A DNA stretch of 64,000 nt, from NCBI RefSeq assembly GCF_000802385.1, contig NZ_JTDN01000002.1, positions 434,001-498,000 on the forward strand. The letters are read 5' to 3'. The notes beneath the pieces are model-generated. The model made no database searches. It had not been told where the DNA came from and was given only the letters and a program-made list of their open reading frames with translations. Source of the stretch: Croceibacterium mercuriale (lineage in GTDB: Bacteria; Pseudomonadota; Alphaproteobacteria; Sphingomonadales; Sphingomonadaceae). Below, in pieces: positions 1 to 9,080 of the stretch. Position 1 is the stretch's first letter, and the number at the start of each line of letters is the position of its first letter. Position numbers and translations under genes: made by a program.

Positions 1-2138
1 ACGCCGACCCGCAGCCGACCGCCGGGTTCCAGCGGGTGATCCAGCGCGCGATCCTGCATGTGCAGTCCAGCGGCAAGGATGTCGTGACCGGCGCCAACGT
101 GCTGGTCGCGCTGTTCTCCGAACGGGACAGCTACGCCGTGTATTTCCTGCAGCAGCAGGACATGAGCCGGCTGGATGCGGTCAGCTTCATCAGCCACGGC
201 ATCGGCAAGGGCGGCAAGCCGGTCGAAGGCCGCCAGCCGACCGGCACCGGGCAGGAGCGTGATGCCAAGGGCGAGGAGAAGCCGGAAAAGAACAAGAAGG
301 AATCCGCGCTCGACCAGTTCACCGTCAACCTCAACAAGAAGGCGCTGGACGGCAAGGTCGACCCGCTGATCGGACGCGGGCCCGAAGTGGACCGCACGAT
401 CCAGATCCTGTGCCGCCGGTCCAAGAACAACCCGCTGTATGTGGGCGATCCCGGCGTGGGCAAGACCGCCATCGCCGAAGGTCTGGCGCGCAAGATCGTG
501 GAGGGCGAGGTGCCCGAGGTGCTGCAGGACGCGGTCATCTACAGCCTGGACATGGGCGCGCTGCTGGCCGGCACGCGGTACCGCGGCGATTTCGAGGAGC
601 GGCTGAAGCAGGTCGTGTCCGAGCTGGAGAAGATGCCGGAAGCGGTGCTGTTCATCGACGAGATCCACACGGTGATCGGCGCGGGCGCGACCAGCGGCGG
701 GGCGATGGATGCGTCCAACCTGCTGAAGCCGGCGCTGTCCAGCGGCGCGATCCGCTGCATCGGGTCGACCACCTACAAGGAGTTCCGCAACCACTTCGAG
801 AAGGATCGTGCGCTGCTGCGCAGGTTCCAGAAGATCGACGTGAACGAGCCGAGCGTGGAGGACACGATCAAGATCCTGCGCGGCCTGCGGTCCGCGTTCG
901 AGGAGCACCACAAGGTCAAGTACACGCCCGATGCGATCAAGACCGCGGTGGAAATGAGTGCCCGCTACATCAACGACCGCAAGCTGCCGGACAAGGCGAT
1001 CGACGTGATCGACGAGGTCGGCGCCATGCAGATGCTGGTGCCGCCCAGCCGCCGCCGGCGCACGATCACCGCCAAGGAGATCGAGAAGGTCATCGCCACC
1101 ATGGCGCGGATCCCGGCCAAGTCCGTCAGTTCCGACGACAAGGCCGTGCTCGCCAGCCTGGACAAGGACCTGAAGCGGGTGGTGTTCGGGCAGGACAAGG
1201 CGATCGACGTGCTTGCCACCGCCATGAAGCTGTCCCGTGCGGGCCTGCGCGATGCGGACAAGCCGATCGGCTCCTTCCTGTTCTCCGGCCCCACGGGCGT
1301 CGGCAAGACGGAGGTCGCGCGCCAGCTGGCCAATGTCATGGGGATCGAGCTGAAGCGGTTCGACATGTCCGAATATATGGAGCGGCACTCGGTCAGCCGG
1401 CTGATCGGTGCCCCTCCGGGTTATGTCGGCTATGACCAGGGCGGGCTGCTGACCGATGCCATCGACCAGCATCCGCATTGCGTGCTGCTGCTGGACGAGA
1501 TCGAGAAGGCGCATCCCGACCTGTTCAACATCCTGCTGCAGGTGATGGATAATGGCCGGCTGACCGATCATCACGGCAAGACGGTGGATTTCCGCAATGT
1601 CGTGCTGATCATGACCACCAATGCCGGTGCCGCCGATGCGGCCAGGCAGGGGATCGGCTTCGGCGCCGGCACCCGGGTGGAGGCGGCGGAAGAGGCGGTG
1701 AAGAAGATGTTCGCCCCCGAATTCCGCAACCGGCTGGATGCGATCGTACCGTTCGATTACCTGGAGCGGGAGACCGTCAGCCGCGTGGTCGACAAGAACA
1801 TCCTGCAGCTGGAACTGCAGCTGACCGACCAGAACGTGCATATTCAGTTCGACACCGATGCGCGCGAATGGCTGGCGATCAAGGGCTACGACAAGCTGAT
1901 GGGTGCACGGCCCATGGCCCGGCTGATCCAGGACAAGGTGAAGCAGCCGCTGGCGGAGGAGCTGCTGTTCGGCAAGCTGGCCAGCGGGGGCGAGGTGCAT
2001 GTCAGCCTGAAGGACGACAAGCTGTCCTTCGAACTGACGCCGGCCGCGCCGGGTGCCGCCAAGCCGGGCAAGAAGCGTCGCGGCGCCAAGGCCGCGGGCC
2101 CGGCCGACGCGACGGAGGAGCAGGGCGAGCAGGACTGA
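1..2138 (+). CDS. clpA: ATP-dependent Clp protease ATP-binding subunit ClpA (5' end missing)
   Basis: AAA+ unfoldase that feeds substrates to the ClpP peptidase in the cytoplasm. The reading frame is open from base 3 and is already inside the N-terminal adaptor-binding domain, so the true start lies left of the window; about 711 residues are visible. Two AAA modules are seen: Walker A GDPGVGKT (near base 445) with Walker B VLFIDEIH, and a second Walker A GPTGVGKT (near base 1288) with VLLLDEIEKAHPD. The pore-loop stretch GAPPGYVGYDQGG of the second module is intact. The C-terminus ends in a lysine/alanine/glutamate-rich tail, longer than I would expect for a minimal ClpA. A hairpin with a T-run follows the stop codon. 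It is a housekeeping gene and appears unrelated to the xylan genes downstream. Confidence 0.95.
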   Translation, partial: ADPQPTAGFQRVIQRAILHVQSSGKDVVTGANVLVALFSERDSYAVYFLQQQDMSRLDAVSFISHGIGKGGKPVEGRQPTGTGQERDAKGEEKPEKNKKESALDQFTVNLNKKALDGKVDPLIGRGPEVDRTIQILCRRSKNNPLYVGDPGVGKTAIAEGLARKIVEGEVPEVLQDAVIYSLDMGALLAGTRYRGDFEERLKQVVSELEKMPEAVLFIDEIHTVIGAGATSGGAMDASNLLKPALSSGAIRCIGSTTYKEFRNHFEKDRALLRRFQKIDVNEPSVEDTIKILRGLRSAFEEHHKVKYTPDAIKTAVEMSARYINDRKLPDKAIDVIDEVGAMQMLVPPSRRRRTITAKEIEKVIATMARIPAKSVSSDDKAVLASLDKDLKRVVFGQDKAIDVLATAMKLSRAGLRDADKPIGSFLFSGPTGVGKTEVARQLANVMGIELKRFDMSEYMERHSVSRLIGAPPGYVGYDQGGLLTDAIDQHPHCVLLLDEIEKAHPDLFNILLQVMDNGRLTDHHGKTVDFRNVVLIMTTNAGAADAARQGIGFGAGTRVEAAEEAVKKMFAPEFRNRLDAIVPFDYLERETVSRVVDKNILQLELQLTDQNVHIQFDTDAREWLAIKGYDKLMGARPMARLIQDKVKQPLAEELLFGKLASGGEVHVSLKDDKLSFELTPAAPGAAKPGKKRRGAKAAGPADATEEQGEQD

Positions 2139-2159
2139 TCGCCCGCCATTGCAGCTGAC

Positions 2160-2191
2160 GAAGGGGGGTGGGCCGCGGCTCACCCCTTTTT
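2160..2191 (+). terminator. Rho-independent terminator after clpA
   Basis: The stem GGGGTG (2165-2170) pairs with CACCCC (2181-2186) around a GC-rich loop and is followed by five T residues. It lies 22 bases after the clpA stop and ends the clpA transcript before the M1 peptidase gene. Confidence 0.7.
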
Positions 2192-2220
2192 CGTTGTGGC
2201 GGATACGCTAGGGTCGGGTG

Positions 2221-3927
2221 ATGAAGCTGCCTGCCCTCGCCTCCGCCCTGCTGCTCCTTTCCCCTGCGATCGCCGCGCAGGATGTCGTGGCGGAACGCAC
2301 CGCGCAGAGCGGGCTGCCGCTCGATCCCGTACGCGCCAGCATGGAGGTGCCCCGTCTGGCGCTGGGCTTCACGGTCGATCCGGCAAGCCGCAGCCTGGCC
2401 GGCACGGCGGATTACACCGTCACCGTCGACACGCCGCAGGACCGGCTGGCCTTCGACCTCGATCCGCGCTTCGCCATCAGCGGCATCAGCGTGGACGGGC
2501 AGGCGCTGGCACCTGCCGCCTGGAGCAATCCCGCCGGGCTGCTCACCATCACCCTCCCCCGGGCACTGGCCGCCGGGTCGCGAGCGCAGATCCGCATCGC
2601 CTGGCACGGCGCGCCCCATGTGGCGAAACGCGCCCCCTGGGATGGCGGCTTCACCTGGGCGCGCACGCCCGATGGCCAGCCGTGGGTCGCCAGCGCCATC
2701 CAGGGCGAAGGGTGCGACATGTTCTGGCCATGCCTGGACCACCCGACCAAGCGGATCGGACTGCTGGACCTGAGCGTGACGGTGCCGGACGGGCTGGTCG
2801 CCGCGGGCAATGGCGTGCTGATCGGCGAAGATCACGCCGGTGGCTGGGCGACCTGGCATTGGCGGGCGCGTCAGCCCAACAATTACGGCGTCACCCTGCA
2901 GATCGGGCCATACCGGCTGGCCGAGGCGCAGTATCGCAGCGCATATGGCAACACCATTCCCGTGCAATACTGGCACCTGCCCGGCGACCGGCCGGAGGAT
3001 GTGCAGTACCTGCTCGCCGGGATGCAGGATTATCTCGCCTTCTTCGAGGACGTGGTCGGCCCCTATCCCTGGGGTGACGAGAAGGTCGGCCTGGCGGAGA
3101 CGCCGCACCTGGGCATGGAGCACCAGACCATCAACGCCTACGGCAATGGCTACAAGCGCGCGCCCGAAGGCTATGACTGGCTGGCGCAGCACGAGTTCGG
3201 CCATGAATGGTTCGCCAACCAGATGACCAACGCCACCGAAGGCGAGATGTGGCTGCATGAAGGGCTCGATACCTACATGCAGCCGCTCTACCTGCTGTGG
3301 AAGAACGGGCGCATGGCCTATGACGTCGCCTTGTGGGACCATCGCAAGCGGGTGCTGAGCCGGGTGCCGCTGGCGGCGGGCGATCCGGCAGCGACCGGCG
3401 ATTACCTGGATGCGGAGAGTGGCTGGGGCAACGACATCTATTACAAGGGCAGCTGGGTCACGCACACGCTACGGCTGCTGATCGGCGACACGGCGTTCCG
3501 TGAAAGCCTGCGCCGGCTGGTCTATGGCCGGCCCGACCCCGCCCCCGGCAATTTCGCGCCGGTGCGCCGCACCACCGCCGATTTCGCAACGATCGTCAGC
3601 GAAGTGACGGGCCGGCCGATGGACTGGTTCTTCGACGCCTATGTCCGGCAGGCAGCCCTGCCCCGGCTGCTGGAGGAGCGGCAGGGATCACGCCTGCGCC
3701 TGCGCTGGGAGACAGCGAGCGCGCTGCCCTTCACCATGCCGGTGGAGGTGCAGGTGGGCGACCGCGTGCTGGTAGCGCCCATGGCGGATGGGACCGGCAT
3801 GCTGGATCTGGGATCGGCCGATGCGCGCCATGTCATTGATCCGGAAGCGAAGATCCTGCGCGACGATCCGGCGATCACCGCCTGGCAGGCGCAGGAGCGG
3901 GCAGCAGAAGCGCATGCAAAGGATTGA
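2221..3927 (+). CDS. Secreted M1 family zinc aminopeptidase
   Basis: Predicted metallopeptidase that removes N-terminal residues from peptides, probably in the periplasm or outside the cell. The 568-residue product begins with a signal peptide (hydrophobic run, then AIAAQ near residue 20). The zinc site is textbook M1: H324-E325-x-x-H328, with the third ligand E347 18 residues after the second histidine. A GMEHQT stretch about 25 residues before it corresponds to the GAMEN exopeptidase loop of the family. The C-terminal third is the usual beta/helical extension but is short compared with PepN. The ATG at 2221 directly follows a GTG that could also start. It is transcribed toward the TonB receptor, but the 171-base gap with palindromes suggests a separate transcript. 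Confidence 0.85.
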   Translation: MKLPALASALLLLSPAIAAQDVVAERTAQSGLPLDPVRASMEVPRLALGFTVDPASRSLAGTADYTVTVDTPQDRLAFDLDPRFAISGISVDGQALAPAAWSNPAGLLTITLPRALAAGSRAQIRIAWHGAPHVAKRAPWDGGFTWARTPDGQPWVASAIQGEGCDMFWPCLDHPTKRIGLLDLSVTVPDGLVAAGNGVLIGEDHAGGWATWHWRARQPNNYGVTLQIGPYRLAEAQYRSAYGNTIPVQYWHLPGDRPEDVQYLLAGMQDYLAFFEDVVGPYPWGDEKVGLAETPHLGMEHQTINAYGNGYKRAPEGYDWLAQHEFGHEWFANQMTNATEGEMWLHEGLDTYMQPLYLLWKNGRMAYDVALWDHRKRVLSRVPLAAGDPAATGDYLDAESGWGNDIYYKGSWVTHTLRLLIGDTAFRESLRRLVYGRPDPAPGNFAPVRRTTADFATIVSEVTGRPMDWFFDAYVRQAALPRLLEERQGSRLRLRWETASALPFTMPVEVQVGDRVLVAPMADGTGMLDLGSADARHVIDPEAKILRDDPAITAWQAQERAAEAHAKD

Positions 3928-3932
3928 TGTTC

Positions 3933-3946
3933 CGCAATCGATTGCG
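3933..3946. promoter_or_regulatory. Perfect 14-bp palindrome, LacI-type operator with AATCGATT core
   Basis: CGCAATCGATTGCG is a perfect inverted repeat with a central CG, the geometry of LacI-family operators. It lies 6 bases after the M1 peptidase stop and about 150 bases before the TonB receptor. It differs from the TARCGYTA operators of the xylan genes, so it may bind another LacI-family regulator. It could instead be a weak transcription-end hairpin, but it has no loop and no T-run. Confidence 0.45.
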
Positions 3947-3967
3947 TGGCTTTGCTGCATCACTGCA

Positions 3968-3981
3968 GGGTAACGTTATCA
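3968..3981. promoter_or_regulatory. LacI-type operator A upstream of the TonB receptor
   Basis: GGGTAACGTTATCA; the reverse strand reads TGATAACGTTACCC. It matches the window-wide consensus TGNTARCGYTANCA with CG at the centre (3974-3975). It lies 18 bases before a candidate -35 hexamer TTGACA (3999-4004). Confidence 0.6.
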
Positions 3982-3998
3982 GGCTGCCGAAAAGGTCG

Positions 3999-4026
3999 TT
4001 GACACTCGCCCGATAGAAGCTAGCTC
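3999..4026 (+). promoter_or_regulatory. Candidate sigma-70 promoter of the TonB receptor
   Basis: TTGACA (3999-4004), 16 bases, then TAGCTC (4021-4026), a poor -10. The -35 is perfect and well placed between operator A and the receptor start at 4099, leaving a leader of about 65 bases. Confidence 0.4.
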
Positions 4027-4098
4027 TCGAACCAAGCCGGATCCACACGGCCATACCGACTGGCGCCTGAAGCGCGAGCGAGAGGAGAGGACCACCCC

Positions 4099-7000
4099 AT
4101 GAGGGCTTTTGCTGTTTCCAAGCTGACACTATCCGCGTCCATGTTAGCGCTATCTACCGCGATTGTCGTGACGCCGGCAGTGGCGCAGCAGACCGGATCG
4201 CCGAGCAATCCGCAGCCCGGCAGCGAGACCGAGACCGGTACGCAAGGTGTCGGCGCCCTGCCGACCGGCAACCCCGCCGCGCGCGGCGATGACGGCCCGG
4301 CCAGCGGCGACGAGATCATCGTCACCGGCGTGCGCGCCAGCCTGGAGGCAGCCGCCGCGATCAAGCGCAATTCCGTGGGCGTGGTCGATGCCATCTCTGC
4401 CGAGGATATCGGCAAGTTCCCCGACACCAACCTGGCCGAATCGCTGCAGCGCATCCCCGGCGTGTCGATCGACCGCCGCAACGGCGAAGGTTCGCAGGTC
4501 ACCGTCCGCGGCTTCGGTCCGTCCTTCAACCTGGTGACGATCAATGGCCGCCAGCTGGCGACCACCGACGTCAACACGGTCGGCGGCGACGCCTCCGTCG
4601 ATTTCGGCCGCGCCACCAGCCGCTCGTTCGACTTCCAGAACCTGGCGTCGGAAGGCGTGACCCGGCTGGAAGTGTACAAGACCGGCCGCGCCGCGGTGCC
4701 GACCGGCGGCATCGGCGCCTCCATCAACGTGGTCACGCAGCGTCCGCTGGAAGGTGCGGCGGAAGGCCTGCGCGGTTCGATCGGCGGCAAGGGGCTGTAT
4801 GATGCGAGCCGCGACGGCTTCAGCGTCACGCCCGAAGTGACCGGCGTGGTCAGCTGGTCCAACCCGGCCGACACTTTCGGTGTTTCCGCCTTCGGCGCCT
4901 ACCAGAAGCGCAAGAGCGCCGCGGCCAGCTCCGTGGTCAATGGCTGGAACATCCGGCCCTACTCCGACGTGGCGACCATCGTCGCCGACACGGTGGTGGA
5001 GAACGCGCCGACCGACGTCAGCCAGCTGGTCGGCATTCCCGACGACAGCCGCTACAACTACTCCACCTTCGAGCGCGAGCGCATCAATGGCTCGCTCACC
5101 ATGCAGTTCCGCCCGGTCGAGGGCCTGACGATCACCGGTGACGCGCTGTATGCGCAGAACGCCGTAAGCGAGGCGCGCAACGACCAGACCAACTGGTTCA
5201 ACACGCCCTTCGACCGGATCGTGTTCGACGATGACCCGGTGGTGCGCACCGCCGTGATCCTGGAGGAAGGCCGCCGCTACGGCACCAAGGACATCGGCTT
5301 CGAACAGCAGTACCGCGCCACCAAGAGCGAGCTGCAATCCTATGGCCTGAACGCCACCTACGAATTGGCCGAAGGCCTGACGCTGAGCCTGGACGGCAAC
5401 CATTCCAAGTCCGAGACGAACCCCGATGCCCCCAATGGCGCCAGCTCCACGCTGTTCAGCATGGGCGCGCCGGTGGTGGACGGCCATTCGGCCGATCACA
5501 CGGGTGACATCCCGTCGCAGCGCTGGACGCTGAACGACGCGGCGGGCAACCGCAACGGCGTGCTGGATATCGGCGATCTCGGCTCGCAGGTCGGACGCAC
5601 GAACGCCTCCCGCCAGGAACAGCGGGTCAACCAGCTGCGCGCCGACCTGGGCTGGGACTTCGGCGATGGCGACCGCTTCGATCTGGGCGCAACCTATATC
5701 GACGCCAAGATGACCAGCGAGCGGCAGCAGACCGAGCAGATCCTGGGCAACTGGGGCATCACGCAGGCCGGCGACATCGCCGCCCTTGCGGGCGACCTGG
5801 TCGAGCAGTTCTGCCAGGGCTGCAAGTACAGCAAGTTCAACGCGACCGACAACGACATCTCGTTCCGCGGCAATGCGGTCGACCTGCTGAACCTGTTCTC
5901 GCCGATCTATGCGCAGGACAACCAGCCGCTCGTCGCCGGCATCCAGGCACCGACGACCGGCAACCAGCCGTCCGTCACCGCCAACCAGTTCGACGAAGTG
6001 TCGGAGAAGATCCTGGCGGTCTATGCGCAGACCACCCTCAACTTCGACATCGGCGGGCGTGATGCCAAGATCACCGCCGGCGTCCGGTGGGAAAACACCA
6101 AGGTGGAATCGGTGGCGCAGCAGGCCATCCCGACCGCCATCGTCTGGACGTCCGACAACGACTTCAGCGTGCGGGTCGGCAACGATCTGCAGAACATCGT
6201 CGCGGAAGGCGAGTACAACAACCTGCTGCCGTCGATCGACTTCCAGCTGGAGCCGATGGACGATGTGGTCGCCCGCGTATCCTACAGCCGCACCCTGGCG
6301 CGGCCGGATTACGGCAACCTGTTCGCCTCCACCACGGCAGGCGCACCGGGTCGGCCGATCGCGCTGGACGGGCAGGCCACGGGCGGAACGGGCAACCCCA
6401 GCCTGCGTCCGCTGCTGTCCGACAACATCGACGTGTCGCTGGAGTGGTATTACGACCGGTCGAGCTACGTCTCGTTCGGCTTCTTTGCCAAGCGGGTGAA
6501 CAACTTCGTGGGTTCGGGCACGGTCGTGCAGCCGCTGTTCGGCCTGCGCGATCCCACCAGTGGCGCACCCGGCACCCGTTCGGGCACGGCGCTGACCGAG
6601 CTGCAGCGACTGGGTCTGGATGCAAGCGAGGTGCAGCTGTTCACGCTGACCGCGTTGCTGGACAAGTACAATGGCCAGCTGGCGCCCGCCACGGCGGAGT
6701 TCCAGGCGAACGTCGTCAACGGGAACCTCAACCAGGCCTATGCCGATGCGATCCTGGCCCAGTTCGACGTCACCGCCAATGCCACCGATCCGCTGTTCGA
6801 CTTCCAGGTGACCACGCCGATCAACAACCAGGCGGCCAACATCTACGGCTTCGAAGTGCAGGGACAGCACTTCTTCGGGGATAGCGGCTTCGGCGTCTCC
6901 GCCTCCTACACCAACGTCAATGGCGACGTGGGTGCGGATCGCGGTGCCCCGATCGGCGTCGACCAGTTCGCGCTGATCGGCCTGTCGGACACGCTGAACG

Positions 7001-7296
7001 TGACCGGCATCTTCGAGAAGTACGGCTTCTCCGGCCGGATCGCCTACAACTGGCGCGACAGCTTCCTGTCGGGCCTGAACCGGGGCGGCACCAACCGCAA
7101 CCCCGTGTTCACCAAGGCGTTCGGCACGCTGGACCTGGCCACCAGCTACGACGTGACCGAGAACGTTTCGGTCTCGTTCGAGGCGATCAACCTGCTGAGC
7201 GCGACGGTCCGCACCTACGGCCGCAGCGAACGGCAGATGTTCTTCGCGTCGGAGCTGAAGCCGCGTTACTTCGTGGGCGCGCGCTTCCGCTTCTGA
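4099..7296 (+). CDS. TonB-dependent receptor, probable xylan-oligosaccharide transporter
   Basis: Outer-membrane, TonB/ExbB-energised importer of 1065 residues, the size of the Xanthomonas/Caulobacter carbohydrate-receptor class. It has a signal peptide (cleavage near AVAQQ, residue 31), a TonB-box-like stretch DEIIVTGVR around residues 72-80, then the plug (GKFPDTNLAESLQRIPGVSID, RNGEGSQVTVRGFGP). A long beta-barrel ends in the aromatic FVGARFRF. Two operators of the xylan regulon flank its promoter and signal-peptide region (3968-3981 and 4142-4155), the main reason for assigning a xylan substrate. SapC, cupin and halogenase genes follow in the same direction. Codons 11, 16 and 18 are CTA, TTA and CTA, unusual in this GC-rich gene and partly forced by operator B. 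The substrate is inferred from context. Confidence 0.9.
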   Translation: MRAFAVSKLTLSASMLALSTAIVVTPAVAQQTGSPSNPQPGSETETGTQGVGALPTGNPAARGDDGPASGDEIIVTGVRASLEAAAAIKRNSVGVVDAISAEDIGKFPDTNLAESLQRIPGVSIDRRNGEGSQVTVRGFGPSFNLVTINGRQLATTDVNTVGGDASVDFGRATSRSFDFQNLASEGVTRLEVYKTGRAAVPTGGIGASINVVTQRPLEGAAEGLRGSIGGKGLYDASRDGFSVTPEVTGVVSWSNPADTFGVSAFGAYQKRKSAAASSVVNGWNIRPYSDVATIVADTVVENAPTDVSQLVGIPDDSRYNYSTFERERINGSLTMQFRPVEGLTITGDALYAQNAVSEARNDQTNWFNTPFDRIVFDDDPVVRTAVILEEGRRYGTKDIGFEQQYRATKSELQSYGLNATYELAEGLTLSLDGNHSKSETNPDAPNGASSTLFSMGAPVVDGHSADHTGDIPSQRWTLNDAAGNRNGVLDIGDLGSQVGRTNASRQEQRVNQLRADLGWDFGDGDRFDLGATYIDAKMTSERQQTEQILGNWGITQAGDIAALAGDLVEQFCQGCKYSKFNATDNDISFRGNAVDLLNLFSPIYAQDNQPLVAGIQAPTTGNQPSVTANQFDEVSEKILAVYAQTTLNFDIGGRDAKITAGVRWENTKVESVAQQAIPTAIVWTSDNDFSVRVGNDLQNIVAEGEYNNLLPSIDFQLEPMDDVVARVSYSRTLARPDYGNLFASTTAGAPGRPIALDGQATGGTGNPSLRPLLSDNIDVSLEWYYDRSSYVSFGFFAKRVNNFVGSGTVVQPLFGLRDPTSGAPGTRSGTALTELQRLGLDASEVQLFTLTALLDKYNGQLAPATAEFQANVVNGNLNQAYADAILAQFDVTANATDPLFDFQVTTPINNQAANIYGFEVQGQHFFGDSGFGVSASYTNVNGDVGADRGAPIGVDQFALIGLSDTLNVTGIFEKYGFSGRIAYNWRDSFLSGLNRGGTNRNPVFTKAFGTLDLATSYDVTENVSVSFEAINLLSATVRTYGRSERQMFFASELKPRYFVGARFRF
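4142..4155. promoter_or_regulatory. LacI-type operator B inside the TonB receptor signal-peptide codons
   Basis: TGTTAGCGCTATCT, CG at 4148-4149, spans codons 15-19 of the receptor gene (starts +44 from the A of ATG). It uses the rare codons TTA and CTA. Its centre is about 174 bases from operator A, a spacing at which a LacI tetramer could loop DNA or block early elongation. Confidence 0.55.
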
Positions 7297-7310
7297 TCGG
7301 CTGAACCGGG

Positions 7311-7336
7311 GCGGGGCTGCTTGCGAGCGGCCCCGC
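7311..7336 (+). terminator. Hairpin after the TonB receptor
   Basis: GCGGGGC (7311-7317) pairs with GCCCCGC (7330-7336) around a 12-base loop, 14 bases after the receptor stop. There is no T-run, so it may only attenuate read-through into the sapC gene or stabilise the receptor mRNA. Confidence 0.4.
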
Positions 7337-7354
7337 CTGCGGTAAGCTTTGGCC

Positions 7355-8059
7355 ATGACCACACCCATCCCCCTCGACACGATCGACCATCACGACCTGC
7401 GCGTGGACTGGCGCCACGGCGCGGATCACGGCGACGCGGTGAACCAGCTGCTGGCCATGCCCGGCGAGTTCGAGGCGCTGGCCCGCGAGTTCCCCATCCT
7501 GTTCCGGCAGGACGATGCCGGCACCTGGCACGCCGTGGTGCTGCTGGGACTGGAACGCGGGGAAAACCTGTTTCTTCACGACGGTCGCTGGACCAGCCGC
7601 ACGGTGCCGGCCGTGCAGGCCCGCGGGCCGTTTTCCGCCACCGTGAACCCTGCCAATGGCGAGGCGACGATCCTGGTCGACCTGGCCGACCCGCGCATCG
7701 GCCGCGACCTTGGCGAACTGCTGTTCCTGCCCCATGGGGGCCATGCGCCCGCCTTGCAGCGCGCCACCCGCAGCCTGCAGCTGATCGGCGAAGGCCTGCC
7801 CGCGACGGAGGCGATGTTCGCCGCGCTGGCTGGGGCCGGCCTGATCGAGCCCGTGGCGATCACCGTGACGCTGGGTGACGGCCGCGAGATCGCGCTCAAC
7901 CAGTATCACACGATCGCCGGCGACCGGCTGGCGGCGCTGGACGGCGACACGCTGGCGCGGCTGAACCGCGCGGGCGTGCTGCGGCTGGCCTTCCTGGTGC
8001 AATCGTCGCTGGGCAACATGGCCCGGCTGATCGAGCTGAAGAACGCCGCCCGTGGCTGA
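7355..8059 (+). CDS. SapC family protein
   Basis: 234 residues, no signal peptide, resembling the SapC family named after a Campylobacter S-layer-associated protein. The molecular function of the alphaproteobacterial members is unknown. Recognisable features are the N-terminal stretch EFEALAREFPILFRQ (residues about 40-54), a central acidic/hydrophobic core, and a C-terminal leucine-rich segment ending NMARLIELKNA. The first gene of a three-gene run (SapC, cupin, halogenase) with overlapping ends, so it is almost certainly co-translated with the next gene: the GTG start of the cupin lies 8 bases before this stop. It starts at ATG 7355; a TTG two codons upstream is less likely. Its position after a TonB receptor is typical of carbohydrate loci in this group. 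Confidence 0.8.
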   Translation: MTTPIPLDTIDHHDLRVDWRHGADHGDAVNQLLAMPGEFEALAREFPILFRQDDAGTWHAVVLLGLERGENLFLHDGRWTSRTVPAVQARGPFSATVNPANGEATILVDLADPRIGRDLGELLFLPHGGHAPALQRATRSLQLIGEGLPATEAMFAALAGAGLIEPVAITVTLGDGREIALNQYHTIAGDRLAALDGDTLARLNRAGVLRLAFLVQSSLGNMARLIELKNAARG

Positions 8060-9080
8060 CGCCCCGCGTCCGGTCCGCATGATCGACGCCACCGGGATGG
8101 AGGTCATTCCGGTCGCCGACCTGCTGGCGCAGGGGGAGCCGACGATCCTGCAAGGCTTCGGTCGCGACTGGCCGCTGGTGCGCGCGGGGCAGGACGGTGC
8201 GGCGGCGGCGATGGAGTATCTGCGCGGTTTCGATGCCGGTCACCGCATGGTCGGCTATACAGGCGGGGCCGCAATCGGCGGGCGGTTCTTCTACAACGCG
8301 GATATCACCGGCCTGAACTTCACTGCGGAGCAGGTGACGCTGGCCGACTATCTGGCGCGTATGGCAAGCACGGCCGACGATCCGGCGGCGCCGGCGCTGT
8401 ACCTGGGATCGGCCGACCTCGACACCTTCCTGCCCGGCCTGCGCACCGCGAACGGCCCGCGGCTGGATGCGGCGACACTGGGCGCGGAACCGGTGGCCAG
8501 CATCTGGATCGGCAACCGCACGATCGCGGCCACGCATTACGACATGTCGAACAACATCGCCTGCTGCATGGTCGGCCGGCGCCGCTTCACCCTGTTCCCG
8601 CCCGACCAGGTGGCGAACCTGTATCCCGGCCCGCTGGAGCCGACGCCCGGCGGGCAGGTCGTGTCCATGGTCGACCTGCGCGAACCCGACCTTGCGCGCT
8701 ATCCCCGCTTCGCCACGGCGCTGGCGCATGCGCAGGTGGCGGAGATGGAGCCCGGCGACGTGCTGTTCTACCCCGCATTGTGGTGGCACAATGTGGCGGC
8801 GCTGGACCCGTTCAATGCCATGATCAACTATTGGTGGAACCCGGTGCCGCGCTTCGCCGATACGCCGATGAACACGCTGCTGCACGGCCTGCTCAGCCTG
8901 CGCGACCGGCCGGAAGCCGAGAAACAGGCGTGGCGCGCCATGTTCGACTATTATGTCTGGGGTCCACCCGACCTGCCCGCCGCGCATCTGCCGGAGCATG
9001 CCCGGGGCGCGCTGGCGCCGCTGGACGAACCCGGCGCCCGCCGCCTGCGCGCGCGGCTGCTGCAGAAGCTGAACCGATGA
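8052..9080 (+). CDS. Cupin-like (JmjC-type) domain protein, putative Fe(II)/2OG oxygenase
   Basis: 342 residues, cytoplasmic. The fold signature is that of cupin_8/JmjC-like hydroxylases: H162-x-D164 (ATHYDMSNN) and the distal H246 (ALWWHNV) form a complete iron facial triad, with the motif FTLFPPDQV after the first pair. Such proteins hydroxylate proteins or small molecules, but the substrate of the version found with SapC and tryptophan-halogenase homologues is not known to me. It starts at GTG 8052, overlapping SapC by 8 bases. Its stop overlaps the ATG of the halogenase (ATGA), indicating translational coupling of all three. Confidence 0.8.
   Translation: MADAPRPVRMIDATGMEVIPVADLLAQGEPTILQGFGRDWPLVRAGQDGAAAAMEYLRGFDAGHRMVGYTGGAAIGGRFFYNADITGLNFTAEQVTLADYLARMASTADDPAAPALYLGSADLDTFLPGLRTANGPRLDAATLGAEPVASIWIGNRTIAATHYDMSNNIACCMVGRRRFTLFPPDQVANLYPGPLEPTPGGQVVSMVDLREPDLARYPRFATALAHAQVAEMEPGDVLFYPALWWHNVAALDPFNAMINYWWNPVPRFADTPMNTLLHGLLSLRDRPEAEKQAWRAMFDYYVWGPPDLPAAHLPEHARGALAPLDEPGARRLRARLLQKLNR

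Noticed and set aside
4150-7380. 1076-codon open frame on the minus strand, antisense to the TonB receptor
   Set aside because: Arginine/valine/glutamine-rich with no domain; it is an antisense shadow of a GC-rich gene whose receptor reading is unambiguous.
8780-9076. N-terminal extension of the halogenase frame
   Set aside because: It overlaps the end of the cupin gene in another frame and lacks protein-like sequence; the FAD motif begins right after the ATG at 9077.
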